Of a stretch of 64,000 bases of DNA, positions 25,301 to 39,100 are shown one piece after another (positions within the stretch are counted from its first letter, which is position 1; the number at the start of each line of letters is the position of its first letter). Under the pieces are notes generated by a model. The model had not been told where the DNA came from and did not search any database. It worked only from the letters and a program-made list of their open reading frames with translations. Made by a program: the position numbers and the translations under genes. The stretch comes from Acanthococcus lagerstroemiae (taxonomy: Eukaryota > Arthropoda > Insecta > Hemiptera > Eriococcidae), in contig CM063108.1 of assembly GCA_031841125.1 (NCBI GenBank), positions 42,650,268-42,714,267 on the forward strand, written 5' to 3'.

Positions 25301-28289
25301 GCACTTATAAACAAACAATTTCCTTCGATCTAACTCGTTTGAAACCATGCCCAGAATTCAGGAACATAAAGATGTTAGTAGTTGGTTGTGGCGGTGGTAT
25401 TAGTACGGAGGTAAACTCTAACAAGATATTATTTTTATAGTTATAGTCATACGAAATATGAGAAGATAACTGATTCGAAATCAGCCGATAGCGGCAGTTT
25501 TTTGAAAAGTACCAAAATTAGATTTCAGACATTTTTGTAGATAACTCTGTTAACTAGAAAACAGAGCTTCTTTGCTAAATGAATACAAGTTTGAGATTTT
25601 TGGATTGTCAAATCTGACTAAAAACAACGATTCTATGGATCGGGTTTCTACATTAGGCTGATACTAAAACGACTGGCGATTGCTAAAGGCTCCAAGAATT
25701 TGGAATTACTTGCTGATAAAAAACTCGAGTCAATGTATCTAGTTTATGTTAGTTCTAATGTTTTTCCAGGCGTTAGCAGAACTGAATTTCAATGTAACTG
25801 GTATTGACCCAAATCCAGATCTAATCACAATTGCCGAGGATCATCAGAAAAAAAATACAATATTGCGCTCTAAATCTTTACAGTAAGATTACGAATTAAT
25901 GGTCTTGACATATCATGTTATCAAAGGAGCTACCGTATCTTCGTCTTTAATGGAGTTTCCATTTCTTTGTTGTACAGCAGACCTTTTAAAAAAATGTATT
26001 TCTCCAACTGGCCCATACCTTCGATAAATAAAAAGCCTGCATCACTATAGCAAACCCGTAGTGTGAAGACTTTTCTTGAAGGAAAGGGGCACCAAGACGT
26101 GGTAAATTGACGATGTCACTTTAAAAAGAGCTTATATGAAGTTTGGGCCCTGTGGTCCGTCAAATGAGACTTTCCTACCTCGCTACCTTGAAAAACCGTT
26201 GCGTTATGGCTGTTCAAAGTTTGAGAACTCGAATCACTCTACGCCATCTTTACTACACATTATAATACCCATGCTGTTGAATCGCAACTTTTACTAGCAG
26301 TTTTGCGTGGGTAAAGGAACACTTTAACAGGGAGGTATTTAAAAAAGTGATCTTTCCAAGCATGCTATTTCACTGCATGGAGGAAATGTTAGTCACTTCA
26401 AAAAGGGCCTAAAAACTCCCAACTTCAAACAGCTGTAGAAAAAGAATAGGTTGTGCTACAGCGTCGCGGTAAATTTCCTCGTATATTACAGGGCTACCGT
26501 CTGTAACCATATTATTAACGCGTTGAACATAAATATCTCATTGATACTACACATTTTCCTTCCAAAACTTTGAACGCATTTTTCTCATGATGGCACTGTC
26601 CCAGTTAGGCTCTTTTTGAAGTGACATCGTCAATTAATTTTGACTGATGGACAAAAAGAAAAGTTAGTTGGTATACATTTTGCTTTTATACATAAATTTT
26701 GGTTCACAAACCCGGAATAATGTCTGTTTGGGAAAGAGAGGTTGTAAATAGTCGACATAAGGGATCATTCTACCATTTGTCCGCTTAGGCTGCGAGCCTG
26801 CTCTACGGACTTTTATCTGTCATGAATCTCAGGCGATATACCTAATTTACTAATTCTCATTCAAAGTCTCCTCGACTGTTGTTAATAACCCTATTTATTG
26901 CTCCGATCGCAGAATTCTTTTAGTCAAGCCGTCAAGCGCCTGAGAGTTATCATTAGATTACACCGCTTGAAGTATATTCGTACATGATTTAATTTACTGG
27001 CGGTTTCTTTTAAGTATCTCTTTATCCGATCTAAATGTTATGGAATATCAAAGAGAAGTTTGAGTAGAATGTAATGACGTTAATGATAACTACTGTGAAG
27101 TCAACAATTTAACAAATTGCATTGGTACCTAATTAATTAGTTTTAACATACCAGGTATGTCAACATTTCGATAGAAGAATTTTCGAAAACCCATGTTGGC
27201 ACGTTTGACGCTGTCGTCGTTTCCGATGTATTGGAGCATTTAACACACTGGAACAAACAGCCATTTTTAGAGAAGTGTGTTAAATGTTGTAAGGTATGTC
27301 TAGTGTAGTGTCAATCGGAATTGGAGGTATACGAGTTGGTGTATTACCGCTCTGCAGGTACTGGCAGTATTGTGTTGGCCAGTACCCAAATGAGACTTGT
27401 GACGCGATATTTTAGAAGTCTCTTCGTTGTACCTTCAGTTAAATTTTTCTTTAATCTCATATTATGATTAATTTTATGAATGTAATAAACAGGTAGATGG
27501 CCGAATATTCGTAACTACGTTTAATTTTTCATTTTCCGCTCTTCTTTGGTCTTTTGCGTTTACGTCTGAAGCCAATTTTAATGCCATACCTCTCAGTTGG
27601 ACGAAAGGTATTACACCGAACTCTCTCATTCGTATGCTGAAGAATTGTAAGTTGACTTTCATTTAAAATACTGATTCTGCTTTGCAAAACTCCCATCAAC
27701 TCGAAATGTTTTCTTATTCATCTTCATTCAGTTAATTTTGATTTAATATTTTAGAATGTAATCGAAAACTAAGATCAGGTGCGTAGATATGTCGAAGTCC
27801 GAAAGGGAAAGAAGAGAGGATGTTGTTCAACTCTGATAGAAGAAATTTCTACACAGCACAGTGTGGTGGGACGTATAGCGATGCACGCATGCCAAAGTAG
27901 CCCCTGTTACACCGCACCCCCAGCACCGGAAACTACCCTTTCGGGCATCGCATCAGTGCCAAGGGGGGTTTTACACAACAGAAGTTGAGTTGTACGCAAT
28001 CAAACACGAGTTTTTACACAAAAAATTTTGATTTCGGAGAAGGAGGACTAGGGTTACTTTACTCGCCCTACGTTCTACGCACCTAGATCAGATTCTTCAG
28101 TTATTGAGACATATTTAAAGAAATAGTATGTAAATAAGTTGTACATTTTTATTAGGTGGTTGCTCTGTCAGAGATACGAGAGGAATTACCTTTGATTGTT
28201 TTCAAAATCGATTTGTATTTGACGAAGAACTGCGAAGATGGTACTTCGTTTACGCGATCAAAAAAGCAATGCTTGGTTCCGGTTCTTAA
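22327..28289 (+). CDS. COQ3: Divergent ubiquinone biosynthesis O-methyltransferase (COQ3-like)
   Basis: COQ3 performs the two O-methylations of coenzyme Q synthesis, using S-adenosylmethionine, on the matrix face of the inner mitochondrial membrane. Six exons join in phase: 22326-22499, 25284-25410, 25770-25882, 27155-27293, 27493-27646 and 28156-28289. Reading from the Met at 22327 gives 279 residues. The class I methyltransferase motifs are clear: motif I LVVGCGGGIST (89-99), GIDPNPD (111-117), FDAVVVSDVLEH (155-166) and GRIFVTTFN. The exon-1/exon-2 join restores the family pattern before motif I, HLFNEVRVPLI. The WWD motif usual upstream is replaced by DDYW, and the C-terminal YNP block is not recognisable. 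A true N-terminal exon or presequence may be missing. Intron 1 is 2.8 kb and carries a duplicated MITE; intron 3 carries a 531-bp MITE. A paralogue with changed specificity remains possible. Confidence 0.85.
22833..23120. mobile_element. Tandem pair of GTTACCC-rich MITE copies
   Basis: Two 143-bp copies lie head to tail at 22833-22975 and 22978-23120. Each begins GATGCGCAATC or GATACGCAATC and ends in the near-complement (ATTTTGCGCATC-like), with repeated GTTACCC/GGGTAAC motifs inside. Related copies are at 49577-50000 (interrupted) and 60761-60905. They lie in intron 1 of COQ3. Confidence 0.8.
23121..25283. other. Rest of COQ3 intron 1, repeat debris
   Basis: Contains a CT-rich stretch near 23610-23815 and an AT-rich block (about 24050-24840) with many GCATATTT/ATGCATTT words, also found at 37515-38143 and 45786-45900. 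Homopolymer and GT runs lie near 24566-24600. No coding exon was recognised. Confidence 0.45.
26105..26635. mobile_element. MITE-like element in COQ3 intron 3
   Basis: The two ends are inverted repeats: AATTGACGATGTCACTT followed by AAAAAGAGC at the left, and the complement at the right (GCTCTTTTTGAAGTGAC then ATCGTCAATT). The 531-bp interior has no open frame of note. A third partial copy of the end motif, TCACTTCAAAAAG, occurs near 26393. No clear target duplication was found. Confidence 0.65.
27866..27965 (-). mobile_element. 3'-end fragment of R1-like LINE, copy 1
   Basis: About 100 bp strongly resembles the 3' terminus of the LINE at 42417-43146 (GATGCACGCATGCCAAAG, ACACCGCACCCCC, AACTACCCTTTCG, GCATCGC). 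The orientation is the same. It lies in the last intron of COQ3. It is a heavily 5'-truncated insertion. Confidence 0.7.
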
Positions 28290-30034
28290 TTTCTTAAGTG
28301 TTGTAGTTCGTATTTTGTTTCCATATTATTTCATGTGTTATTTTTTCGCTTCCTGATGCAACTAGAAATTTTTTTAAATCTCTAATTGGTCATGTATATT
28401 AAAAATTTGTTTAACATGTTTTCTTTTGATTAAGGAGGTGGGAAATTAGTATTATGACGTACCTGTTGAAAATGCATGTGCACAGTGCTTGATGAAAACG
28501 CGAGTTTAATATCTCCTGAAATACAAACTGAAGTTCCAGTGGAGCCTTACTGAATTTGCATTAAAGTGGTTGGGGAAGACGAGTCGAATATCGAGAGTCG
28601 AGGGAAGGCGCTAGAATTTAAAAAGAAGTTGACATTTTTTGTCCAGAAGATTCGGGCCGTCCAGCGCTAGTATCGACTATTCTTATCAGCGACGAAAACA
28701 TAAAAGTTTTTGACACATGCAGCAAAATTTTGGAATCTAGGTATAAAAATAGACTTAATCGAAAGAAAATTCTTTGTTCGAAAAATTCTTTTCTCTTTAA
28801 ATACTTTAAAAACGTCTTACTTTTCGAGATATTTCAGTTTTAATGAGTATGCACATTAATGGGGGAAATGCATAGATTCATGTTTTCGTCCTTATCACTA
28901 TAGTGCTTGATTATAGCGCTCTCTGACGGATGGACGGCCCGAATAGAGTGGCGATTTTTTATCGTATTCACAGGAATCCAACAACATTTGGGATGAACTG
29001 TAAAATAAAGGTAAAAATTTGAGTGCATTAAAGTCTCGGCTGTGTCCATTTGTCCATGAGCTACTTCCAAGTTAGAGCTCAAAGCAGCCGGCGCTGCCCG
29101 TCTTGATTTGATGCTCACGGCAGCATATATTTTTATTTCTGACGTAAGAGAGTCTGTGTATAGCTGGCAGTACAACATTATTTAAGTTGGCGTTCAGCTA
29201 AAATAGATACACTGGCCATTCTCCAGAAAGTGGTTATTTTGGGTTTCAAATTTTAACTCCTTTTTTTTTTGGGGGGGGGAGGGGGGTTGATCGTTTTTTT
29301 CTACGTACCTTATGTTTATTTCCAAGTCAAAATCTCAATTTAGTCCACATGTCAATACTACGACACATCTCCTTTATTTATGAACGTGTTCGTTTGTCCG
29401 CATGTTTATTTGTTTGAGGTTGGCGGGTGAACCGTAAGAGATCAAGGTTTCGTACATTCTGAATGTGTTCGTATGAACTCTGAGAAGGATTTAGACTCAA
29501 AAATTTCGGTTCTCTTATTAAGAGGAAGGCCGCAAAACTTTGTCCTCTCTCGACCCCCTAAGTGGCTGTAACTTTCTCTCTTAGTAAATTATTAGGCGGT
29601 TGAAAATCTGAAATTTCCAGAAAATGAGCTCAAAATACCTTAACGTATTATTACATTTATATCTGATTCAACGCGACCATAATATACCTACTCGTACTAA
29701 TTTATATATCACAGGCCCGTTTTCAGCCTCATATCATATTACAAGCACTAAAATTTCAGTTTTTAGGAAATATATGTTCAGCATTCGGACGCTGTTGGGA
29801 ATCAACCAGCAAAATCTGTTTTTTGAGTTAAGTCAATGGGACTTTCACAATTTTTGCCCCCCCCCTCCCGAAAAACTCTTTGGTACGTCCCTGGTATATT
29901 CAAGGGCTACAAATGTCCGAAAACCAGTTCTTATTCCACACAAATTTTAAGCCGATGGTCAGGTGTATAACAACTACAATATGCTGATGATAAAAAATGT
30001 TCCATACTTTTTCTGAAAATTTACAAACTATTTT
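28290..30034. other. Spacer after COQ3, no gene seen
   Basis: Has homopolymer stretches at 29260-29290 and 29857-29872. A short inverted repeat TTCGGGCCGTCCA occurs near 28652 and, as its complement, near 28930. Open frames here lack family signatures. Confidence 0.4.
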
Positions 30035-31800
30035 AAATATTTGAAGAAATTTTCAGAATTTTCGAAAATTAAAAAAATTGAGATACCCAACTACTCCTAC
30101 TCAGTTTCAAATTCGTTGTCTAAATTTGACACTGACCCTCCGTTACCGACGTACAATCAGAAATATGATCACACTAGTTAGGGTGGTCTACTGGGTCAAA
30201 ATTTGAGTGTGGATCAATTTTGATGACAGATTCGAATTCGTCTCGAAAAGTTGAATAATATTCACCAGGTCCTAATCCCGATGCTCTCGGAAAAAATTTT
30301 CAGCGAAAAAAATTCATTATATGTGTACCTATGTATATAAGTGTGGATAAATTTACAAAATTTTCGAAAATCAAAAAAATTGAGATGGGTACCACCTATT
30401 CCTACTCCGTTTTCCTCGCTGAATTCAAACTCGTCCAGATTTCGCGCTGACTCTCCCTTCTCGAGATACAATCAAAAATGTGGTCATACCGGGGAAGGTG
30501 CTGCTATACTTGGTCAAAAATTGAGTGTCGATCAATTTTAACCACGTATTTTAACTCGTCTTGAAAAGCTGAATAATTTTCATCGCGTCCCGGCCCAGAA
30601 GCTCCTCGATAAATATTTCCCCGACAAAGATGCCTGATGTATAGATATGGAGATATTTTCAAAATTTTCAAAAATCAAAAAAATTGATATAACCATCTAT
30701 TCCCACTCAGTTCTTTTCGCTGAGTTCAAATTCATTGTTCAAATTTGACGCCGATGACCATTCGGTCTCGAGATACAATCAAAAATGTGGTTATACTATC
30801 GGAGGGGGGGGGGGCGCTATACCGTTTTAAAACTGAGTGCGGATGTATTTTGACGAGTAATTTGGATTCGTATCGAGAAGTTGGATAATAATTACCAGGT
30901 CTGGGCCGGGAGCTGTCCGAAAATTTTTTTAACGAGAAAAATGCATCAAGTATTCTACGGAGAAATTTTCAAAATTTTCAAAAATAAAGAAAATTAAGAT
31001 AATCCCGTATCTCTATACCCAGTTCTTATTGCTGAGTTCAAATTCGTTGTCCAAATTTTGCGCTGGCCCTCACCTCCCGAGATACAATAAAAAACGTGGG
31101 CTATCCGGGGGGGGGCGGAAGCTACACTTGGTCAAAAATTGATTGTGAATCAATTTTGACGACGGATTTGAAATCGTATCAAACTTTAGAATATTTTTCA
31201 GCGAGTTCCGGCCCGGAAGCTCTCCAAAAAATTTTTCGCGGAAGAAAATACCTGATGTATAAGTATGGAAAAATTTTCAAAATATTTGAAAATCAAAAAA
31301 AATTGAGATAACTACCTATTCCTACTCAGTTTTCTCACTGAGTTCAAATTCGTAGTCCAAATTTGGCGCTGACCCTCCATTCTCAGTTCCCGAGATACAA
31401 TGTGGTTATACTAGATAGGGGGGCTGTACTGCGTCAAAAATTGGGTGACGATCAATTTTGACGTCGGATTTGAACTCGTCTCGAATAGTTGAAATTTTCA
31501 CCACGTCCTTGCCTGGAAGCTCTCTGAAAAATTTTTCGTCGAAGAAGATGCCTGATGTAGGAGTATAGTATGGAGAAATTTTCACAATTTTCAAAAATCA
31601 AAAACATTTATATAGCCACCTATTTTTACTCAGTTTTTCTCACTGAGTTCAAATTCTTAGTCCAAATTTGGCGTTGACTCTCCGTTACCAAGATACAATC
31701 AAAGATACAGTTCTACTGGGGAGGAGCTTTACTGAGTCGAAAATTGAGTGTGGATTAATTCTGACGACGGATTGGAATTCATCTCGATGTGTACCCAGGC
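30035..31800. repeat. Degenerate tandem array related to the 292-bp satellite, opposite orientation
   Basis: About six units of 300-310 bp, diverged from each other, with starts near 30050, 30355, 30655, 30965, 31272 and 31575. Shared landmarks read on the plus strand are CCTGATGTATA, GGAGAAATTTTCAAAATTTT, CTGAGTTCAAATTCGTTGTC, a GGCGCTGACCCTCCGTT block, CGAGATACAATCAAAAA, and GAAGCTCTCCGAAAAA. The same landmarks, in the same order, occur on the minus strand of every unit of the array at 1-12493. The two arrays therefore share an ancestor and lie in opposite orientations about 17.5 kb apart. These units contain G-runs and indels, and show no homogenisation. Confidence 0.88.
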
Positions 31801-34800
31801 TCATTCAAACTTGAAAATGTAATTTGGTATGTAATGTTGCCTATCGATATGGAGATTCTCACCCAGTAACCTAAAACTGGTGAGGAAAACCTACTTCTTT
31901 ACGACATTAAAATAACTTAATTAGAATCGGAAATCGCTGCAGAAGAATAAGAAGTTGAACTGCAGGCACTTTCTTAAGACTTCTGAGAAGTTCTCAGAGA
32001 CAAGGTAAAGGTCAGTAAGGTAACAGCACTACCAGCTCGCCAAAATCAAGTTTGCAAACGTCTTTTCCTTACAGAATCTAATTCTGACGAGAAAGTGGGC
32101 ACGGCGGCAGGAAAATTAGAAACATATATGAACTTCTCTGCCACGCTTCTCCCTTCGCAGATATCGATATTTTCTGTTTCCTTATGGTGTAAGACTAGAC
32201 TCAGTTTCCCTGAATTATGCAAAATTAGCTCCGATACATATTCCTGAAAAGTCAACTGCGAGCCTAAGAAGTAGAATACCATGGCCTGTAACAGGCCAGA
32301 GAATAAGAAAATGGGTTTTTGGCTCTATTTTCACTGAGGCAAGGTGAAAGAAAAATATCCTGCCAATCGAATAAATTTATAGTCAAAAATATGCACCATA
32401 TGAAGGGAATTTAACAATGTCGAAAATATTGCGATTTAATGTAAGTAATACCCTCGTGACATTGAATGTCCACTTTTCAGGGGAATGACCCATGTACCTA
32501 TGGCTGGAAAATTCGTGTCATTATTCCATAAAGGCACTAAAGCATTGGACAGGCTAGAATACAGGTGCTAGCAGTCTCGAAAATAGGGATAATAGAACAC
32601 TAAATTTCTGGCAACTGGCAGATTAATATCACTGTTAATAGCTTGGAATTTTATATGATTTTATAAAGGTACATATACCCAAGTCATTTTCTTGTTTAGT
32701 TTTCTTTCATAATTCACTTGAGATTCTGCGATAGACAGCTAGCGATTTCCTACCTATAATTTTTCTTGTTGTGAGTAACCCACTGTGCAACAGCAAAGCG
32801 CAATATTAGCATTGGTGAAACAACCGGTAGCACAACATACCAAGTCTGCAACAGTTAGCTCTTTTTTTACATCGTTTCACAGATCGCTTGACTATCAATT
32901 CCAGCAGACTCTCTATGGTAGTAGGAGATGGCAGAGAGAAGACTCCTGCTCAAACACTTTTATATTTAAATTCGGTGGTTGAGTACCACGAACTTTTTCA
33001 TGGAGTAGTGACGACTAATGAGCAGTAAATGCTACTCATGGATGGTCGTGCTTCCGAATTCACTACCTTCTTTGCCAATCATGTTACAGTAATTAAGAAG
33101 TAGGGTTGCATGGTGTTCCTGAGTGTAAAGACGGGACACCTAGTTTCTTGTGAACGCTGAAAAATTCCTCCATCGTCATTCATCAGTTTAATTACACATT
33201 AAGGTAAAGTCCAAAATGTGGATCACGTTTTTTAAGTCGTCTAGAACTAGGAGGTCAGTAATGTAGAGGTCATCCAATGGATACCAAATGTTGAATGTAT
33301 TGTACAATAAAACAATATGAGTTTCAAGCATATCCTGCAAAAACTGGATTTTTCTTGAATTTTTGAAAAAAGTGTTGAATATTGACTTCTGGGTACCCAT
33401 ACTCAAATGTGAATACTAGCGAGATTTTGAGGATCGGGAAACGCCTAAGATTTGGCATGCGTAAAAAACACGTTTTCTGATAATACAACAGAGATATTTT
33501 TTTTCGGCATTTCAATGAAGAAAAATGTCAAGGTAATTACTATTCTAAGTTGTGGAAGGTATGATCTTCATGACCGACGTCATGTATTTGCGTCACGCTA
33601 CACGACTATCGATCTTCTTTTGGGCACTGATCCATATTTGGGACTTCACCTTATGTTCATGTACACAATTGCGCTGGGATAGGAACTCGGATGCAGTACA
33701 TTTGTAACTTTGATCACTTTAATTTTACAATTTCTGATTTTCGTTCATATTTTTGTAGAATCATATCGCAATGAGCCAACCAAACACAATATGTATCAGG
33801 AAAAAATACCAGAATTTTGTTAATGTATTCTTTATTTTTTTAAAGGACAGATAGGTACCTGCGGTGTCTAATTAATGGGATCATAAATTACTGCTACGCC
33901 GATCGCAATTGGAAATATGGACGTTGTCGAGGTTACAGTATTCTTTAAGATAGTAAAATATGAATAAGGACGTTCAGGACGGAAGTAGAGGGGGAGAGGG
34001 GCATGAAAATATCATAAATTGAAGTTGAAATGCTGGGTGACGCTAAAATCATTTTATTAGATATATTACTTATTACGATGAAATACTTGAATAAAGGTGA
34101 CATATTTGGAATAATTCGAGTGTACATAAACGCAAATATACATTGTTTAAAATCCCGGGATACTGAGTTCCGAGTTATCCCTCCTAGATTTTTTCTTTCA
34201 TTTTGTATGTTTATGATGAAACTAATTCGAGCACAGATGATCTTTGATGAATTATTTTTCCAGAAGATAAGGCAGAGTCCTATTTTTAGATGTTCGCTTT
34301 TCAAAAAGACACACATAATTATTTTACTACAGGAAGATAGTATCTGACCCGCAGATGAAAATTCTGGGACATCAGGATTGACCTGAAAATAGTTTTTCTT
34401 AGCTGCAGTCGCAGATTTAAGGCAAAAAAGGTCAAATAAGAAAATATGATGGAGCAGTAGCGTTCAAAATTTTCAATTCCGCCACCCACTTTTAGAAGTC
34501 TTCAAATTTCACTACCTACCTTAAGCAGACCAATGATATAAATAGGAATAAAGGAGACATTTTTGTGAAGATGTATACGTGTGCCTGCATTCTCTTTTTT
34601 TTTATTATTATTATAGCGAATATTATTGCCTTATGGGCTATAATCACTTACAACTTGCAACTACGAGTTATTCGCTTCATGTAACACAATTTTCCAAAAA
34701 TTTCCAGATGAGTGATGAATGAAAACAGCGAGTATTCAAAAAAGATTTAGGGCTTGTTGACCACTTCGAAGGTTGCTCATGGAAATCCCAAGACCTTTCT

Positions 34801-36127
34801 GTTAACGGATTCGAAATCAGTTTCACCTCCTAAATACATTGGTTTACTTCTGTGGGAATTTATAATCGCGTTCTCTAAAGCTTAGTGATCCGTGCGCTAG
34901 TAGTCAAAAAAGCCTGATCCAACATACATTTATGTGGGACTGATTTTTATGTTTTACTATGTTCACATTTTACTCGTACATTTTTTTCCCCGAGTGATTT
35001 TCTAGACCCACCTTTGGAAATGGCCTGCGACCCACAGAGTGCCAATCATTTCTGAAGTAAAAATAAAAAAGTCTCACTGTTCTGCTAGAGCTCTCCGAAA
35101 AAGGTCGGACTATTTTGCGGCAGCCCTTGCATGCAAGAAAAGATTACATGATTCTAGTAGCCCCTCCCCGTCCAAGAGGTTGCGAATTCTGACTGGCCTT
35201 TTTTCCAGGAAAAAGTTAGTCGAGAAAATAGGGTTTCGTGTACGTACAAAAGAAAAGTTGCGTGATACTGATGGCTCCCCCCCCTCCTTTCAAAAAGTCA
35301 AACGACTTTGCTAGTACTCCCGATTTGCAAAAACATGTCAAGACGATCAGACGATGCTGATCCAGTTCTAAAGGCCTACTGACATAGGTCATATTCTTTT
35401 GGTTTCGAGACCTCGTTGGACAGGATTCTTGTCAAGATATCACCTTTTGTTACTTTTAAATCTGTCCCTGTTCAGCTGTAAGAAGATTTGGAAATATTTA
35501 CCCATTGCTAAAGGTTTTTTCGTATCAGTGGTGTCCGGATTTTTTATTAAAAATGTATCTACTTTTTCTCAAGTAGGTGAGAATCTCAAATAAAATACGT
35601 ACGAAATGTTTCATTGAATTAACGCTTTCACAAAGGAAATATTTTGTTGGTAGAAGTGATAAGTATATCTATGTACGTATACATAAACAATATTGCTTTC
35701 CTCAATGTTATAGGATTTTCGAACTTTTTGTACAAATTTTAGTGACATAAATGTCAAAGCTTTAACAATGTGATTCCGCTATTAAGTTGATTTAGGTCCT
35801 ACGAAAACTGAAACACTGTAACGAAAAACAAGTGGTATGTACGTCAGTACCGGAAACATAAGGAAATACGTCAGTACCAGAAAGCAAAAGTACTAACGTC
35901 AACACTAAAATGTGAATAATGAACCCCTGAATTTCTACCTCAGAAGCGCTTGATATCTGCGACATAATTGATGCCCCATAAATCATGATATCTAAAATTT
36001 CCATCCGGCGAAGCATTTCAATAATATCCAATAAAAGTACTAGCAGCAGAAAATTCGACGTTCGTAGTTCCACGGTGAAGTGCAGAAAAATTTTCTCTAT
36101 AAGTAACGTTCACAAAATTAATGGAAA
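31801..36127. other. Gene-poor spacer before CA-like 1
   Basis: No convincing coding exon was found. A tandem-like GC-richer patch at about 35085-35310 gives an open frame, but it reflects an internal direct repeat (AAGAAAAGATTACATGATTC versus AAGAAAAGTTGCGTGATAC), not a protein family. A small palindrome around ATGAGCAGTA/ATGCTACTCAT lies near 33018-33042. Confidence 0.45.
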
Positions 36128-39100
36128 ATGATTGTTAAATTAATTGTATTTTGCATCGGCATCTGTGCTTTTGTCAATACCGGCTATTCGATTCGATGTA
36201 ACGGTAAGCGCTGAGTTATTTTGTAAAATACGAAGCAAGGAGTTGCTGAAATTTGATAGGCCGAAAATCCTTCTAATATTTTTCGAGTCATCGAGTCATT
36301 ATATTAAAAAAAAAATATCGGGTTTCTGAAATAAAAGATTTTGGTGGTCAAAGGATATTGGGTCGTCAACTATTCAGAGAAAAGTTGTGAAATTAAAGAA
36401 GCTTGAGAGTTTCAACCGTGAGAAGTAATAAGCCTTAGGTTACTTCTAACCCCCGTTCAGGTACTTAAGCTTTTTGGACGTACCTACAGCGCCTCAGCTA
36501 AACTGATTTATCACCGAAACGGTTTTTTCCGGAATGATTTGCCTTCGTGGTGATAGTTTTTGAAACATTTCAAGCCTTTGAAACAGTCATCATGAAGTGG
36601 TCACTAGATCGGACTTGATGGCTTGCTCCGCCGACTACATAGAAAAACTATTGGTCCTTTTCTTTTGCGAGTTTCGCCGCGTCTGTCTCCTTAACGTCAA
36701 GGTTCATAATCCAGCATCCGTTTAAGTTTTTCTTTGCTCGTGTGCTTGACATGATTTTCTCTGTAGACGTTTATTTTTATACTGTTGGAGCTAGTTTCAG
36801 TTTTTAGCTTATTACCACGATTCTTAACTACTCAGCCAGAGTCGTACTGACGTTTTCAGCAAATTCAATTTAAATACGTATTTGTTTTTCACCCTCTAGG
36901 GAGAGATTTGAATCCCTTCCCTCGTAGCTGTACAGCCTTATATTCAGGGACGTAGCAAAGACTTTTTCCTGGGGGAAGAGGAGGGGGGGGGGGTTGTGAA
37001 AAAACCTTTTGACTTACTGGATTTTCCCAACTTTTAATCCATCTACTGAAATTTACCAACTTCGGTGAAGGCTTCCGTGTCCCCTTTATTTTCGTCTCTG
37101 ACGGAAATAGTAAATTTTTTCAACTGTTGAATAAAAAATCCTTAGGGGAGTTGCCCCCTATCGAGTGTCCCTGCTTATATTCATCCATCAATTGAAGCGT
37201 TTTTTCCCAAAACGTATTAATTTCACTTGAGTAAACTTTTCAGTATCGATTTAAAAAAAAAAAAAAACTGTTTTATCAGCTCTGGAGGTCGGCACAGATG
37301 AATAAATGAGGGGAACACCTCCTTGTATATATTACGAAGAGGTGCATACCAAAAGAGAAGAGTGAGAACGCACCTGTCCACAAGTTCGACAGCTCAAAAT
37401 GGTGGAGGTGGGAATTAACACTCTTTGGAAAACATATTCGGTCATCAGTAAATGAATCGTTAGTTCCGATTCACATTTTTCGCAGCGGTTCAAGAATGAA
37501 GAAAGATATATAATCAGGGAGTGGATTTTGATGAAATTGCATATTTGACTGTATCCAGTGACAAACGGTATATTCAAGATACTTTTACATTTCCAATGTT
37601 TCCTAGCCAAATGAGCCCTTTTTATTTTCGCAAATTTTGCATATTTTACCTATGAGAGCATATTTTTGCATAATTTGGTTAATTTTAACATATTCTTAAC
37701 CGTTTTAGCGCATATTTCCTTAGTTTTCTGATTTTTAAAATATTCTTTCTTCAAAGTCGAAAAAAGTGCACATTTTCTAGATTAATCACTAGTGCGTTGG
37801 GAAAAAAGTGCGTTTTTATTATTATTATTTTCTTACATAGCGCTTCGAGCGCAGATTTACGCTACTAATTTTGCAAAATTCATTGACATGGCCCACCTCG
37901 CCTTCATTAGGATTCGTGTTATCTTATCTTTCTCGATCATGTTTTGATAATGCAATTGTATGAAGTTTTGTTACCGGCATGATCAACTGCTGATTTTATT
38001 CTTCTTTCAATTTTAGAATGAGGTACAGCTCTTCACACTCTTGAAAATGATACCCTATTGTTAAAGCATATTTTGCATTTTTAGAGCATATTTTGGATGC
38101 GCATATTTCACCTGTTTTTCGTACATATGAAATCCGCTCCCTGTACATTAATACCAACATAGGTAATGTATTTCGGAGACGCAGAGAGCTTAATGGGCTC
38201 AAGAAGTGCAACATTTACGTTAATAAAACAAAGTGGGCAATATTTCAGAAAAAGAAATGCATATAGGGCAAATGCAACATTTTTATTATTTCATGCAAAG
38301 CGGTATTCCGCGGCGTTCTGTTTTTCTTTTCCGGGGCCACCTTTTTCCCCGAAATACAATGGAATTAACTCCTTTTGGCCCGAAACAAATTCTGTTCGAT
38401 GCTTTCAACTACAAAGATAGACAATAATACTTGCTGTTTTGCTGAAACCAGTGTTACCATTAGATCGGCCGTGGAATTTCCTATAAGAATCCATCTTGAC
38501 TTCTTCTCAGTAACAAGTGGAATTCATACACTTCTTGGAAAGAAACGTTCAATTAGAATGTGTCTTTTGTTATTTTTCTTAAGAATTTCCTTTAATAGTT
38601 CGTATTCTTCTCTTATCTATGTCTTCCTGACACAGTGAATTCCTTTCGGTAGGGTGTTTCCCAACCAACTGAACACTGTCTGATGATTTTTGAATGAAAG
38701 AGTTTCCAATGAAGATTTTTCCCAACCAGTATTCCGTTTATTCGCGATAGTTTACAGCGAAAATTCATTTTGTGAACAAAACCTGTTGATTCAGTTGTAT
38801 AAGAAAATCAGGGCCGGATACAGAAAATAATTTCGGGGGGGGGGGGGGGGGTCTGAATGAAAAATATAGACAGTGGCGTGCGGTGAGTTTTTCTAGGAGG
38901 TAAGCGATAAGCGTAAACAGGGATGTACCGAAGAGTTTTTCCTGGGGGAGGGGACAAAAATTGTGAAAGTCCCGACTGACTCAACTCAAAATTTCCAAGT
39001 ATATCAAAGCAAAAAAAAAAAAACCTGTGACTTCCTGGATTTTCCCAACTGCTGAGTAAAAAATTCCAATAGAGGGGAAGTTGCCCTCCCTCGGGGTACG

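Noticed and set aside
28840..29178. Minus-strand open frame of 112 codons
   Set aside because: No domain, low-complexity flanks, and no supporting splice or promoter signals.
35039..35314. Basic open frame of 91 codons
   Set aside because: It comes from an internal direct repeat and shows no family resemblance or splice context.
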